DNA from: QPIN01 sp965224575
Lineage (GTDB): Bacteria; Pseudomonadota; Gammaproteobacteria; Methylococcales; Methylomonadaceae
NCBI GenBank assembly: GCA_965224575.1
Contig: CBDCZQ010000001.1
Location: forward strand, 310,001 to 374,000
Length of the DNA stretch: 64,000 bases
Reading direction: 5' to 3'
Shown here: piece after piece, positions 9,258 to 17,792 of the stretch
How the letters are laid out: each line of letters starts with the position of its first letter
How positions within the stretch are numbered: position 1 is the first letter of the stretch
Made by a program: the position numbers and the translations under genes
Notes under the pieces: generated by a model
Database searches by the model: none
What the model was told of the DNA's origin: nothing
Seen by the model: only the letters and a program-made list of their open reading frames with translations

Positions 9258-10445
9258 TTATATTTCATGCTGAAGTTTTTGTTGTGCGTGCTCTCGAGCA
9301 AGACGGGTTACGTTCAATACGACAAAGGCGATACTTATCAACAAAAGACTATTAAATAAAAAGGCAATTCCAACAACAAAACCCGCAAGAATTAACAGTT
9401 CGAATAACCTTAATCCTTTTTTCTCAATTAAATAGTCATGGCATAGCCAAACAGAAACTAAATAACCTGCAATCATTAAAGCTAAGCCAATGATTGCAAT
9501 TTCACCATCAATTCTCGCATTGTTAGCCAATACATCTACATTGACACTAATTAATACACCGACAGCCGTTGCAAAACCGTAAATAAAATAGTGGCCATAT
9601 CCCCAAATAAATGCTTTTTTCTCACTTGCCAATTCTTCTTCAATTGTGTCATCAAAATACAGCCACCACATCGAATACAAAATTAATACAGCACTAAAAG
9701 CCAAAATAACTAAATCAGTAGAGGGGGATTCAACAACATGTTGAAATGCATAAACCACAGCTAACATTGATTCACCTAAAACGATTATTGTTAATAAACC
9801 TAATCGTTCTTCAATATGTTCAAAATGATATGTGTTGTTTCTTCCTTTATCGACAGTATGCTCTGCAATGTATGGAATCAGTAGTTCAGAAGACATCAAT
9901 GCAACAAATATGTACCAGTTTTGGAAATATAAGATGGATAGCGACCATGCTATCTGGACGAGAAAAACACCTGACGCATATCGAATGGCCACTGGACGTG
10001 AGTCGATGTCATCATAAGCAACCTTTAACCACATAAGAATGTATGGAACTCTCATGGTTACGTAACCAATCATTATGATCAAAAAGTTGTTGTCTAAAAA
10101 GGCCGGCTTAACGCCTACTGCGATGATGATGACTCCGATCATCTGTGCGAAAGAAGACAACCTGAATTGAGCGTCATCAGTATCGTAACCGGAAGCAAAC
10201 CACGTATAAGTGTTCCAGGGCCACCAGATACAGAAAAACATAAAGATGTACATTAATATAGCATGACCAACATGATGCCAGGCAGATAAAGCGTGATGAA
10301 ACTCAGCAGCAAGGCTTGCTATGGCAACGACATAAATTAAATCGTAAAAAAGTTCGAGAGCGGTAGCTGTTCGATGGGGTTCATCGATGTTTCGCGAAAT
10401 AAGTGAATTAATCAGAACCGATTTTTGTAATTTATTTGAACTCAT
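9258..10445 (-). CDS. Low temperature requirement A (LtrA) family membrane protein
   Basis: 395 residues, mostly hydrophobic with about ten or more predicted membrane spans. The family marks are an N-terminal ELFYDLIYVVAIASLA, HIEERLGLLTIIVLGESMLAVV in the middle and a tail of short loops. The family was named from a Listeria gene needed for growth in the cold. The substrate and mechanism are unknown. It is unrelated to the intron maturase that shares the name LtrA. Start ATG 10443-10445 has CTGGAGTA upstream. As a minus-strand gene with an attC right after it, it fits a single-gene cassette. Confidence 0.85.
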   Translation of the reverse strand: MSSNKLQKSVLINSLISRNIDEPHRTATALELFYDLIYVVAIASLAAEFHHALSAWHHVGHAILMYIFMFFCIWWPWNTYTWFASGYDTDDAQFRLSSFAQMIGVIIIAVGVKPAFLDNNFLIIMIGYVTMRVPYILMWLKVAYDDIDSRPVAIRYASGVFLVQIAWSLSILYFQNWYIFVALMSSELLIPYIAEHTVDKGRNNTYHFEHIEERLGLLTIIVLGESMLAVVYAFQHVVESPSTDLVILAFSAVLILYSMWWLYFDDTIEEELASEKKAFIWGYGHYFIYGFATAVGVLISVNVDVLANNARIDGEIAIIGLALMIAGYLVSVWLCHDYLIEKKGLRLFELLILAGFVVGIAFLFNSLLLISIAFVVLNVTRLAREHAQQKLQHEI

Positions 10446-10477
10446 ATTACTCCAGAATATTTGGCCTGTTTATCAAC

Positions 10478-10730
10478 ACATAACGAGGCTGTAGAAAAAC
10501 CTCCAGCCATTTTGAATCAAAAAATCACCTAAAAATCGCGTTACTGCGTGAGTTCTAGCATGGTCAACCTCTATCAATACTATTTGAGAGCATTCTCCGC
10601 CGAAAATTTTGCTTTCAATTTTACACTCGGAGGTTTTTCTACAGCTTGAACGTCTGCTTCACCGGTTTGGCTTTGCGGTTATTTTGCAAAAGACATGACG
10701 CTTACGGTAGTCCGCGTGCAAGCGTTGTAT
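10478..10730 (-). other. attC site split by a MITE
   Basis: Without the MITE the site reads ACATAACG then TCTGCTTCACCGG, closing with CCGCGTGCAAGCGTTGTATG. It is the same subtype as the sites at 15395 and 43351. The high-end box GTTGTATG is degenerate. It lies downstream of the Old Yellow Enzyme gene. Confidence 0.6.
10486..10648. mobile_element. 163-bp MITE-like element inside an attC
   Basis: Terminal inverted repeats GCTGTAGAAAAACCTCC (10488-10504) and GGAGGTTTTTCTACAGC (10629-10645) match perfectly. The flanks repeat AACG (10482-10485 and 10649-10652), a 4-bp target duplication in the attC. Too short to code, so it needs a transposase from elsewhere. Confidence 0.75.
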
Positions 10731-10818
10731 GGATAATAAAACCTTGTTAGCCGACGGTAACTATTTGATTCTATTTGCACCTCTTATCCTTGCATGAGTG
10801 CATTAGGTGCTCCTACTG

Positions 10819-11907
10819 TTATGGTTTATGAGGCGCATAGTCTGCGTACCCTTCAGAACCAGGTGTATACCATAGCGACATATCCTCAGCAGGATTCAAA
10901 GGCCAGTTATTTCTATATCTTTCGGGCAGGTCAGGGTTTGTTATAAAAGGCCGGCCAATGGCTATAATGTCGGCATTACCTTCAGCAACCCTCTCTTCTG
11001 CGGTCTCCTTAGTATAACCACAATTCCCAATAATAACGCCATTAAAAAGCGGGCGGAATTCTGCCAAGGTCATGGGTTCACCTTTTTCGTGAAAACCAAA
11101 GGCCAATCCATCCATGATATGCAAGTAACCAAGCTTTAATTTGTTTATCTCTTTAGTGACATAAAGGTATAATTCCCGATAGTCATCACAGCCCATATCA
11201 TTAAAAACACCGTTTGGTGAGATACGGACTCCAACCTGATCTGACGGCCACACTTCAAGGATCGCGTCCAGTACCTCTCTAAAAAAACGAAATCTGTTTT
11301 TAAAGCTGCCACCGTATTGATCATCACGGTGATTCGTGGTGTCATCAAGGAATTGATTAATCAAATACCCATTAGCGCCATGCACCTCTATGCCAGAAAA
11401 ACCAGCAGCCTTGGCATTTTCTGCCGCTTTTCGATAATCATTAACTGTTACCTTGATTTCATCCACGCTCATTGCGCGTGGGGTTTCGTAGGGCTTACTA
11501 CCCAGAGGTGTGTGGATGTGGTCACCGTTTAACTTCACTGCAGAAGCCGAAACAGGACGATTACCATCATGGAAATCACTGTGCGATGCCCTGCCGCAAT
11601 GCCACAGCTGCAAGAAAATAGGTGTGCTTGTTGGTTTGACTTTCTCGGTAACTTTTTGCCAGCCATCGACCATTGCATCAGTAAAAATCCCTGGTGAATC
11701 AATCCACCCAATACCCTGTTTTGAAATCACCGTGGCCTCGGTTATCAATAGTCCTGCACCAGCTCTCTGAAAATAATACTCAGCCATGAGGTCACCAGGC
11801 ACACGCTCCTTTCCTGCGCGCCCCCTTGTCATTGGCGCCATTGCAATTCGGTTCTTAAGATGAAGTTTACCAATTTTGAGTGGTTCAAATATTTTGCTGT
11901 TTTTCAT
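10819..11907 (-). CDS. Old Yellow Enzyme family NAD(P)H:flavin oxidoreductase (NemA-like)
   Basis: 362 residues, the usual length. A TIM barrel with FMN: KNRIAMAPMTRGRAG near the N-terminus, FLQLWHCGRASH, the substrate-binding HGANGYLINQFLDD with the His-Asn pair, NHRDDQYGGSFKNRFRF, and the phosphate-binding end IIGNCGYTKETA plus IAIGRPFITNPDLPER. Members reduce activated alkenes, nitro compounds and N-ethylmaleimide with NAD(P)H in the cytosol. The gene is intact, with GAGG upstream of ATG 11907. Downstream is a MITE-split attC, upstream the attC at 11940, so this is a one-gene cassette with a metabolic or detoxification role. Confidence 0.93.
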   Translation of the reverse strand: MKNSKIFEPLKIGKLHLKNRIAMAPMTRGRAGKERVPGDLMAEYYFQRAGAGLLITEATVISKQGIGWIDSPGIFTDAMVDGWQKVTEKVKPTSTPIFLQLWHCGRASHSDFHDGNRPVSASAVKLNGDHIHTPLGSKPYETPRAMSVDEIKVTVNDYRKAAENAKAAGFSGIEVHGANGYLINQFLDDTTNHRDDQYGGSFKNRFRFFREVLDAILEVWPSDQVGVRISPNGVFNDMGCDDYRELYLYVTKEINKLKLGYLHIMDGLAFGFHEKGEPMTLAEFRPLFNGVIIGNCGYTKETAEERVAEGNADIIAIGRPFITNPDLPERYRNNWPLNPAEDMSLWYTPGSEGYADYAPHKP

Positions 11908-11939
11908 ACGAAATCATCCTCTTGGTCTTTTAAATAGCA

Positions 11940-12065
11940 AGCTAACGCGCTTTTTACCTATCAGCGGATATACGTCAAGATTACGAAAGCATGGTGTACG
12001 CTGATGAACATCCGAGTTACTTGCGCAGTATCGACCTGCTGTCAGGTGGAACAGTTTTGTTATAA
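11940..12065 (-). other. attC recombination site
   Basis: GCTAACGCG at the low end pairs with GTTATAA at the high end. Inner boxes are a short TTACCT near the low end and AGGTGGAACAG. The loop is long and shares most of its sequence with the site at 12423. Confidence 0.7.
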
Positions 12066-12422
12066 ATTCATCAGTAAACTAGCAGTTTACTCTCTCTTTT
12101 CTTTTGCTCTTGATTTTTCTTTTCAAGAGCCTGGCAGGCTGTTGCGCTTCCTTTCTCCGCACTCAAACTTGCAAACACCAAGAACCCGCTTTTGATCTTT
12201 CTGCTTTTTTCTTGATTTCTACGACGGATTTTGAAAAAGCAGCCTCCTACTTTTCCACGTCAAACCCTGCTTTTTCACAAGCTTATGTTCTCCGCATCCA
12301 ACCTTTATTTTCTCCAGCAGAAACTAGCTTCACAGCACTCAGTTTTCGCTCTTTCCGCTACAAATGTATTTTCCGCTTCGTGCCTTCGCAGAAGGCATAT
12401 AATGCCGCGTTGAGGTGTGTCA
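12066..12422 (-). repeat. T-rich dispersed repeat module
   Basis: Module copy of the GATTTTGAAAAAGCAGC subtype, closed at the high end by the palindrome GCCTTCGCAGAAGGC and then a short GC-rich stretch that leads into the next attC. No gene seen. Confidence 0.6.
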
Positions 12423-12548
12423 GCTTAACGCGCTGTTCACCTGTCAGCAGATAAACGTCAAAACTACGAAAGCATGATGTACGCTGATTAACATCTGAGT
12501 TACTTGCGCAGTATCGACCTGCTGTCAGGTGGAACAGGTTTGTTATAA
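12423..12548 (-). other. attC recombination site
   Basis: CTTAACGCGCTGTTCACCTG at the low end pairs with CAGGTGGAACAG and GTTATAA at the high end. Nearly a duplicate of the site at 11940. Confidence 0.75.
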
Positions 12549-12724
12549 ATTCATCAGTAAACTAGCAGTTTACTCTCTCTTTTCTTTTGCTCTTGATTTT
12601 TCTTTCCAAAAACCTTGCAGGCTGTCTCGCTTATTTTCTCCGCACTCAGTTTTTCAAACATCAGAAACCCGCTTTTGCTCTTTCTGCTTTTGATTTCTAC
12701 GACGAATTTTGAAAAAGCAATGTC

Positions 12725-13342
12725 CTATTTTTCCACGTCAAATTCTGCTTTTTCGTATGAAACATTACTGTCAAATATTGTGGATATGAACCTAACTTCA
12801 CCAGAAAAAATTGTTTCTTTAAATGCGGTAATGCTCTCAAATGTAGCAGAATTGAACCGAGTATTGCCCGAGAAAATTGTGGAGTGGAACGAAGCTATTT
12901 GTTTAAATGTTACGTTACTAAAATCAGCATCTTTTTTGAACTCTGCCCCACCGAACCAAGCATTTCCAGTAAAAATTGCGGATGTGAACCTGACACTATT
13001 TTCAAATTTATAGTTATGCAAATGAATTTCACCACATTGCATCCCAGGCAGGATAAACCGTACTTGTTTATTTGGTTTTGAATCCTCGTTAGTTTTTCTC
13101 CATTGATTTAAAAACAGCTTGAGTTGTTCTGCCTGCATTTTTCCACGGGAATTGATAACCCAGTCGTCGCGGTCTCTTGGTTCCTGATTGAGCGGCGCAT
13201 GAAATATACAATAGTACACAGGTGTGTCATTACTATTAAAGTTTCCTACATCGGTTACCCAACATTCTCCTGTTCCATCGCATTGGAATCCTTTTTCCTG
13301 AGTAAAAGAAAAATCTTCGTGCCTATATGAACAACGCATCAT
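12725..13342 (-). CDS. Pentapeptide-repeat protein, cytoplasmic
   Basis: 205 residues. The first 100 residues are a Cys/His-containing region (MMRCSYRHEDFSF, GECWVTDVGNF, YYCIFHAPLN) of unknown role. From about residue 112 on, five-residue repeats with a central Phe follow: VRFTSAIFTGNAWFGGAEF, ADFSNVTF, TRFNSATF, VRFISTIF. These build a right-handed quadrilateral beta helix. Some such proteins mimic DNA and protect gyrase, others have no known role. The gene runs at its 3' end straight into a T-rich module, and its last codons (EKAEFDVEK) match a sequence present in decayed form in many modules. That suggests the modules include relics of genes like this one. Confidence 0.8.
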   Translation of the reverse strand: MMRCSYRHEDFSFTQEKGFQCDGTGECWVTDVGNFNSNDTPVYYCIFHAPLNQEPRDRDDWVINSRGKMQAEQLKLFLNQWRKTNEDSKPNKQVRFILPGMQCGEIHLHNYKFENSVRFTSAIFTGNAWFGGAEFKKDADFSNVTFKQIASFHSTIFSGNTRFNSATFESITAFKETIFSGEVRFISTIFDSNVSYEKAEFDVEK

Positions 13343-13599
13343 ATTAAATCCTTACAAGATTACTAGACCACTACAAACCTCAGAATTTTGCTTTTTCTCT
13401 TTCTAAATACTTTGGCATTACGTCAAGCTTACTTTCTCCGCACCCAGCTTGGCAAACATCAAGACCCGCTTTTGCTTTTTCACAGGCTTATATTTTCCAC
13501 ATCTGCGTTAGCTTTTTCACATCGAACCTTAATTCACAGCACTCAGCTTCCGCTCTTTCAACAATGAATTTATTTTCCGCTAATGCCTTCGCAGGAGGC
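13343..13599 (-). repeat. T-rich dispersed repeat module
   Basis: Module copy from about 13375, ending at the palindrome GCCTTCGCAGGAGGC. No gene seen. Confidence 0.6.
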
Positions 13600-13717
13600 A
13601 TATAACCATGAATTAACCAGCCTGTTTCACATCCGAAACTTCGCAAACCACTGGCTTATTTTCTCCGCGATAAACTACGCATAAGAAGAGCCTGGCTGGT
13701 TGAATGCCAAGTTATAA
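13600..13717 (-). other. attC recombination site
   Basis: ATATAAC at the low end and GTTATAA at the high end, L boxes AACCAGCC and GGCTGGTT. Same subtype as the sites at 2655 and 38463. Confidence 0.8.
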
Positions 13718-13949
13718 AAACTTGGCAGTTTTCAGACTTTGCTTTCTTTGCTCTGCTTTTCTCTTTTTAAGTCGTGTGGAAGTCGTCGGTGCTTCTTTCT
13801 CGGCACTCAACTTCGCAAACATCAGAGCTTGCTTTTGCTTTTTCACAGGCTTATATTTTCCACGTCTGAGTTAGCTTTTTCACGTCGAAACTTGATTCAC
13901 AGCACTCAGCTTTCGCTCTTTCAACAACAGGTTTCTTTTTCCGCTGAAG
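13718..13949 (-). repeat. T-rich dispersed repeat module
   Basis: Module copy between the attC at 13600 and the lipoprotein gene. The gene's stop codon abuts the module without the usual palindrome. Confidence 0.55.
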
Positions 13950-14171
13950 CTATTCGTTAGCATTTTGTTCTTCATAATCTTCCATGCTTTCTTTGCGCTC
14001 ACGTTCATACTCTTCATAGGATTTATTCGTGCGCTCAATACATTCAGAATAAGTGGGCGGCGGTTCTTTAATACACTTGTTATGCGTATCTAGGTGCAAT
14101 TTGTCGTATATCGCTTTGTTGCTGCACCCAGCGGCGCCAAACATGACCAATACTATCAGCAATTTACTCAT
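13950..14171 (-). CDS. Small lipoprotein
   Basis: 73 residues. MSKLLIVLVMFGAAGCSNKA is a lipoprotein signal peptide with lipobox GAAGC, so the mature protein should start at the Cys. The rest is very charged (EEYERERKESMEDYEEQ) with two further Cys. No family recognised. Its ATG overlaps the stop of the upstream gene by four bases (ATGA), so the two are coupled. Confidence 0.65.
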   Translation of the reverse strand: MSKLLIVLVMFGAAGCSNKAIYDKLHLDTHNKCIKEPPPTYSECIERTNKSYEEYERERKESMEDYEEQNANE

Positions 14172-14521
14172 GGCTTACAGCCGCCATGTTCTTCAAAATA
14201 ACGCACTAACACCAGCATTGCATTGTCCTTGGCGTATTGCTCGCTCCGTAGCTCCATAAAGCGAATAATAGCCGACACATCAAATAACTCTTCTGACTTC
14301 TTACAATACACCTTTCCCAGATAATCCGTCCGTCCGTCGAGCGTTGCTAGCAGGTCAAGAGCAACGCCAACATAAGCTCGGATGAACGGATGATCGCTGC
14401 ATTCGCTGGAAGATGAATGACAGGCGTCAGAAACCTGCTTCATCGTAAGCGCGAGAGTGCTGGGCGCATGTAGGGATAATAACAGGGTAATAAAGCTGGT
14501 TGCGAGCAAACGAACATTCAT
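14168..14521 (-). CDS. Exported Rap1a/Tai-like protein
   Basis: 117 residues with a Sec signal peptide (MNVRLLATSFITLLLSLHAPSTLA). The mature part has VSDACHSSSSECSDHPFIRAYV, then VYCKKSEELFDVSAIIRFM and a C-terminal helix ending HGGCKP, with paired Cys. The pattern FxxAYVxG, then a central Cys, then a helix resembles the Rap1a/Tai immunity fold, which protects against type VI amidase effectors in the periplasm. The match is by eye and partial. It forms an operon with the lipoprotein gene. Confidence 0.55.
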   Translation of the reverse strand: MNVRLLATSFITLLLSLHAPSTLALTMKQVSDACHSSSSECSDHPFIRAYVGVALDLLATLDGRTDYLGKVYCKKSEELFDVSAIIRFMELRSEQYAKDNAMLVLVRYFEEHGGCKP

Positions 14522-14598
14522 GGGTATAACTCTCTTGATTTAATTACTGTAAAACAGTAATATATCATCTTAAAACAACTATTTCAAATGGAGTTTAT

Positions 14599-15120
14599 AT
14601 GACTCAACAATTTTCTCGGTTAATCGCCTTGGGCTGCATGGCTATACTAATTACGACCCCCTTTATCGCTCTGTATTTCCTGATCAATATTGAGCTATTT
14701 GCCGCCATGGCCAGAAGCAACTTAGGCCTACCGATACAATGGCAGACTGTCTCCGACATGCAGTGGTACAGCTTATGGCTGTTGACCGTCTTTTATGTTG
14801 CCTCCGGTCTGGCTGGCCTCTACTTTTTACGTCGCGCGTTCTCCAACTTCGCAAAAGGACAGCTCTTTAATCACAGTAATAGCCGCGATCTACGACTGTT
14901 TTCAATCTTGCTGTTTATACAGGCACTTGCCAAGCCCTTGCACTTCTCTATTTCCAGTATGCTGTTATCAATGAATCATACTGCTGGCCAGAAAATGCTC
15001 TCTGTTTCCTTTGGGAGTGATGAAGTTAAAGTGATCGCACTGGCCATGATACTGTGGGTAATGAGCGATCTATTAGTTAGAGGCAGCACGCTCGAAAGCG
15101 AAAACAAGCAATTTATCTAG
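14599..15120 (+). CDS. DUF2975-like membrane protein
   Basis: 173 residues with four predicted membrane helices (about 8-30, 57-77, 98-118, 138-158). RAFSNFAKGQLFN followed by NSRDLRLF is the short cytoplasmic loop seen in DUF2975 proteins, and the next gene encodes the small HTH regulator that usually accompanies them. Function unknown. Start ATG 14599 has GGAG at the right distance. It is transcribed away from the lipoprotein pair, from a shared 77-bp intergenic region. Confidence 0.75.
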   Translation: MTQQFSRLIALGCMAILITTPFIALYFLINIELFAAMARSNLGLPIQWQTVSDMQWYSLWLLTVFYVASGLAGLYFLRRAFSNFAKGQLFNHSNSRDLRLFSILLFIQALAKPLHFSISSMLLSMNHTAGQKMLSVSFGSDEVKVIALAMILWVMSDLLVRGSTLESENKQFI

Positions 15121-15129
15121 GGGATCTTA

Positions 15130-15354
15130 ATGTCTATTATTGTTAACCTGAATGTCATGCTGGCTAAACGTAAGATTCGCGGCAAAGAACTTGCCACTGA
15201 AATTGGTATTACCGAGCAAAACTTATCGCTGCTGCGCACTGGTAAAGTTAAGGGCGTGCGTTTTTCCACACTGGAGAAAATTTGTCAGATTTTGGAATGT
15301 CAGCCAGGTGATATTCTTGAATTTGTTCAGGACGAATTGAACCCTGAAGGTTAG
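15130..15354 (+). CDS. Cro/CI-family HTH regulator (YozG-like)
   Basis: 74 residues, a single helix-turn-helix: VMLAKRKIRGKELATEIGITEQNLSLLRTGKVKGVRFSTLEKICQILECQPGDILEF. This compact form is typical of regulators next to DUF2975 membrane proteins, 9 bp downstream here. It probably represses its own operon. Confidence 0.88.
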   Translation: MSIIVNLNVMLAKRKIRGKELATEIGITEQNLSLLRTGKVKGVRFSTLEKICQILECQPGDILEFVQDELNPEG

Positions 15355-15394
15355 CTGTCAAGTCCCTTGGATTATTCAGACTTCGCTCATAGTG

Positions 15395-15493
15395 TGCTAA
15401 CGCCAGCTTCAGCGGATGCCGTAAGGGGCGCGAATTTTGCAACAGCAAAATTTCGTGACGCTTACGGCAGTCCGCTGGAAGCTATTGTTATGT
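15395..15493 (-). other. attC recombination site of the TIR-like cassette
   Basis: GTGCTAACGCCAGCTTC at the low end pairs with GAAGCTATTGTTATGT at the high end. A further stem, GCCGTAAG with CTTACGGC, lies in the variable loop. Classical form. Confidence 0.88.
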
Positions 15494-15566
15494 GTTTTAG
15501 TAGCGAAAGTTACAAACACTCAATTTCTTTAGTGCTTGATTAATATAGCGTACTATTTTGAAAAAA

Positions 15567-16721
15567 TTAATTTAAGTCTAATATTACTTCTAGCAGATGC
15601 TTACTCAGAGATTCTTTGTATTTTTTAACTGACTTTATGCTTTTACGTACCCCTCCAATTGGAGCCCAATACTTATTTTCTTTATCAAGCCATGTATTTA
15701 ATTTGGCAACATCTTCTGCCTGTTTGTGATCAAAACTTTTTCCATATTCACATGCAAAAAATTTAGTATTTGGATTATGCTTTTTAAATTCAGTCTTAAA
15801 GTATTCATATTCTTTAATAGTGCCTTCACCCAATTTAGCCCAAAAAAGTAATATAAATACATCACAATGCTTACCAAACTCTTGAAAAACCTCTTGCTGG
15901 TATTGAGTTTCATTACCCAAATGGCCAGGGCTTTTATTATGTTCCCACATCCATGGAACAAGGTTATATTTTCGATTATAAGGTAAGTTGAGCTGTTCAA
16001 TAACATCTTTTGTCGCTTTTCGTAAATTTTTAACATCATCCGCAGATGCAATAAAAATTTTAATTTCTTCTTTTTTCTCTGCCGTTACAGATTTTTTTCC
16101 TTCTTTTTGAGTTTCATTTTTTTCATGAGTATCAATTCGTTCACCTCTTTCTTTTACCAAATTTAGCAATAAACTAAATCTTGAAAAATAGGCTCTTTCA
16201 TCAAAATTTCTATATTTAAAATCATAATATAAGCTGTCATATGATTTATCATCTAAACTAAGGTAGTCATCTCTAAATAAAGCATACAGTGCACAATCAA
16301 GAGCAAATCGCTCATTAATATGGCAAAGATTATCATTTTCAGGCCGATGTATTGAGGAAGTAATGTTTCTTGGAATAATTGAAATAGGCGCTGCTTTTAA
16401 CAGCCATTTAGCAGTAAACGCTGCAACTTTACTATCATTTATTTTATGCTCTTCATGGACTTCTTTGCACCACGTTTCAGAATAGATGTCATCGACACTA
16501 GCATTGAAGTGATACTCTTTGTACTTTATTACGTCTAAAAAGTATGAATCTATTGTTTTCGATAACCGCTCATGATCAACAATATAGGCAAATTCGTTAC
16601 CAATAACAATTTTTGACATCCATGAGTCAATAAACCCTATAAAAAAATTAAATCTACTTTTTGCTGTTTTTGCATAATATTTATTAAAAATATCAGAATA
16701 TCTTTTCGAAATAGATTTCAA
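15567..16721 (-). CDS. TIR-like/DUF4062-type domain protein, probable defence effector
   Basis: 384 residues from TTG 16721 (AAGGAC upstream; no ATG in frame). Residues 1 to about 200 are an unrecognised helical domain. After a charged linker (KNETQKEGKKSVTAEKKEE) comes a Rossmann-like domain: IKIFIASADDVKNLRKATKDVI, then LVPWMWEHN, QYQQEVFQEFGKHCDVFILLFWAKLG and KEYEYFK. This order (short strand, DxxxLR helix, then a strand with a WGxxxG-like turn) is that of DUF4062 and other TIR-like domains found as NAD-directed or signalling parts of defence proteins. The catalytic Glu is not certain. It is 14 bp behind a small gene, giving a two-gene cassette with its attC at 15395. Confidence 0.6.
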   Translation of the reverse strand: MKSISKRYSDIFNKYYAKTAKSRFNFFIGFIDSWMSKIVIGNEFAYIVDHERLSKTIDSYFLDVIKYKEYHFNASVDDIYSETWCKEVHEEHKINDSKVAAFTAKWLLKAAPISIIPRNITSSIHRPENDNLCHINERFALDCALYALFRDDYLSLDDKSYDSLYYDFKYRNFDERAYFSRFSLLLNLVKERGERIDTHEKNETQKEGKKSVTAEKKEEIKIFIASADDVKNLRKATKDVIEQLNLPYNRKYNLVPWMWEHNKSPGHLGNETQYQQEVFQEFGKHCDVFILLFWAKLGEGTIKEYEYFKTEFKKHNPNTKFFACEYGKSFDHKQAEDVAKLNTWLDKENKYWAPIGGVRKSIKSVKKYKESLSKHLLEVILDLN

Positions 16722-16735
16722 TGCTCATGTCCTTT

Positions 16736-16960
16736 TTATAATTTATTTGAAGTTTTTTGTCCCCTTTCTTGAGCATCAAGTAAGTAGCCAGTGTAAAGAG
16801 CTAAAGTCTCTATTGAACTAGAGTCAATTTCATCACCTAAATTAGTTAGGTGTCCATTATTACTCTGTCCAACAGCAACAATACTATTATCAGGATGATA
16901 CATATCCCAAAGAGCATCAATATCTTCTTTTTCCATCGTTTTTTTCAATACACTTTCCAT
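16736..16960 (-). CDS. Small protein upstream of the TIR-like gene
   Basis: 74 residues from ATG 16960; a TTG five codons earlier is possible. MESVLKKTMEKEDIDALWDMYHPDNSIVAVGQSNNGHL, then SIETLALYTGYLLDAQERG. No family recognised. Acidic and helical. Its place directly ahead of the TIR-like gene, with the two genes 14 bp apart, suggests a partner, sensor or immunity role, which is inference from context. Confidence 0.55.
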   Translation of the reverse strand: MESVLKKTMEKEDIDALWDMYHPDNSIVAVGQSNNGHLTNLGDEIDSSSIETLALYTGYLLDAQERGQKTSNKL

Positions 16961-16975
16961 ATTAAAATATCTCAA

Positions 16976-17170
16976 TATTCATTTTCATTATAATAATTAG
17001 CAATATAAAAAATCACTTAACCTTAAAATTATATACCGATTCAGTGTTTTTACATAGAATTAAAATGTCATAGACCTATTAAAATTGATTCGCTTACACA
17101 TAACACCGAGTTGAGTTGTGTCAGCTCAACTCGGTGTTATCCGTGCCACGGAGCGATAGCGGAGTGGCAT
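16976..17170. other. Intergenic region with a perfect hairpin
   Basis: TAACACCGAGTTGAG (17101-17115) and its exact complement (ending at 17139) form a 15-bp stem, followed by a second stem (GTGCCAC with GTGGCAT) holding GGAGCGATAGCGGAG. These may be extra hairpins of the attC at 17171. Nothing coding seen. Confidence 0.5.
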
Positions 17171-17218
17171 GGATAACGCGGAAATAACCCGCTTGTCGGG
17201 TTGATTGACTGGTTATGA
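17171..17218 (-). other. Short attC site of the UPF0175/DUF3368 cassette
   Basis: GGATAAC pairs with GTTATGA, AACCCG with CGGGTT, with spacers of 8-9 bases and a loop of only five bases. Confidence 0.8.
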
Positions 17219-17315
17219 AACATATTGGGAGCGAAATGTGTTTGATTTTCCTATCAATTATTAAAAATACGCTAAAAGAAGCACACTATACAAAACAGTG
17301 TATTAATAAATAATG

Positions 17316-17792
17316 CTATAGTTCATTAGCTTTTTTCAAGAAAGAGTAATAAACATGATTTGAATACCATCTTCCTTTAGAAATCATTTCATCAAGAAGA
17401 GGTTTGACTTCGGTAATAATTCCAACTTCTTTAGCTTTCAATAAAATTGATAATGTTCTGATAACATTAAGCCCTGATTCTTTAGCAATTATGTACCCAG
17501 TATGTTCGTCAATGATCGTATTATCAGCATTTATTTCATTTGAAAGTACAATAGCTTGTACTTCACCAGCATCTAGTTGTTCTAATAAAAATTTCTCTTG
17601 CTCTGTGTCTCGTATTGTTTGTACAGTAATAAAGCTTAAATCTACGTCATCATATCCATAACCTTGTTTGGCTTTAATTTCATCATAGACGGCTTGAGGG
17701 ATAATTATTTCTTGAAATAAATCTTCTAAAATTTCAATTTTGCCAATAGAGCTTAAAGATATTATAGGTGTGGTATTTGATACAGTTTTCAC
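17316..17792 (-). CDS. PIN-domain toxin, DUF3368 type
   Basis: 158 residues from GTG 17792, overlapping the upstream antitoxin by four bases (GTGA). VSNTTPIISLSSIGKIEIL carries the first acidic-position motif in its DUF3368 form (NTTPII), followed by IIIPQAVYDEI, LDAGEVQAIVLSNEI (conserved acidic pair), NTIIDEHTGYIIAKESGLNVI and a helical end. A member of the PIN nuclease superfamily, expected to cut RNA. In this family Asn often stands where VapC has the first Asp. Confidence 0.85.
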   Translation of the reverse strand: MKTVSNTTPIISLSSIGKIEILEDLFQEIIIPQAVYDEIKAKQGYGYDDVDLSFITVQTIRDTEQEKFLLEQLDAGEVQAIVLSNEINADNTIIDEHTGYIIAKESGLNVIRTLSILLKAKEVGIITEVKPLLDEMISKGRWYSNHVYYSFLKKANEL

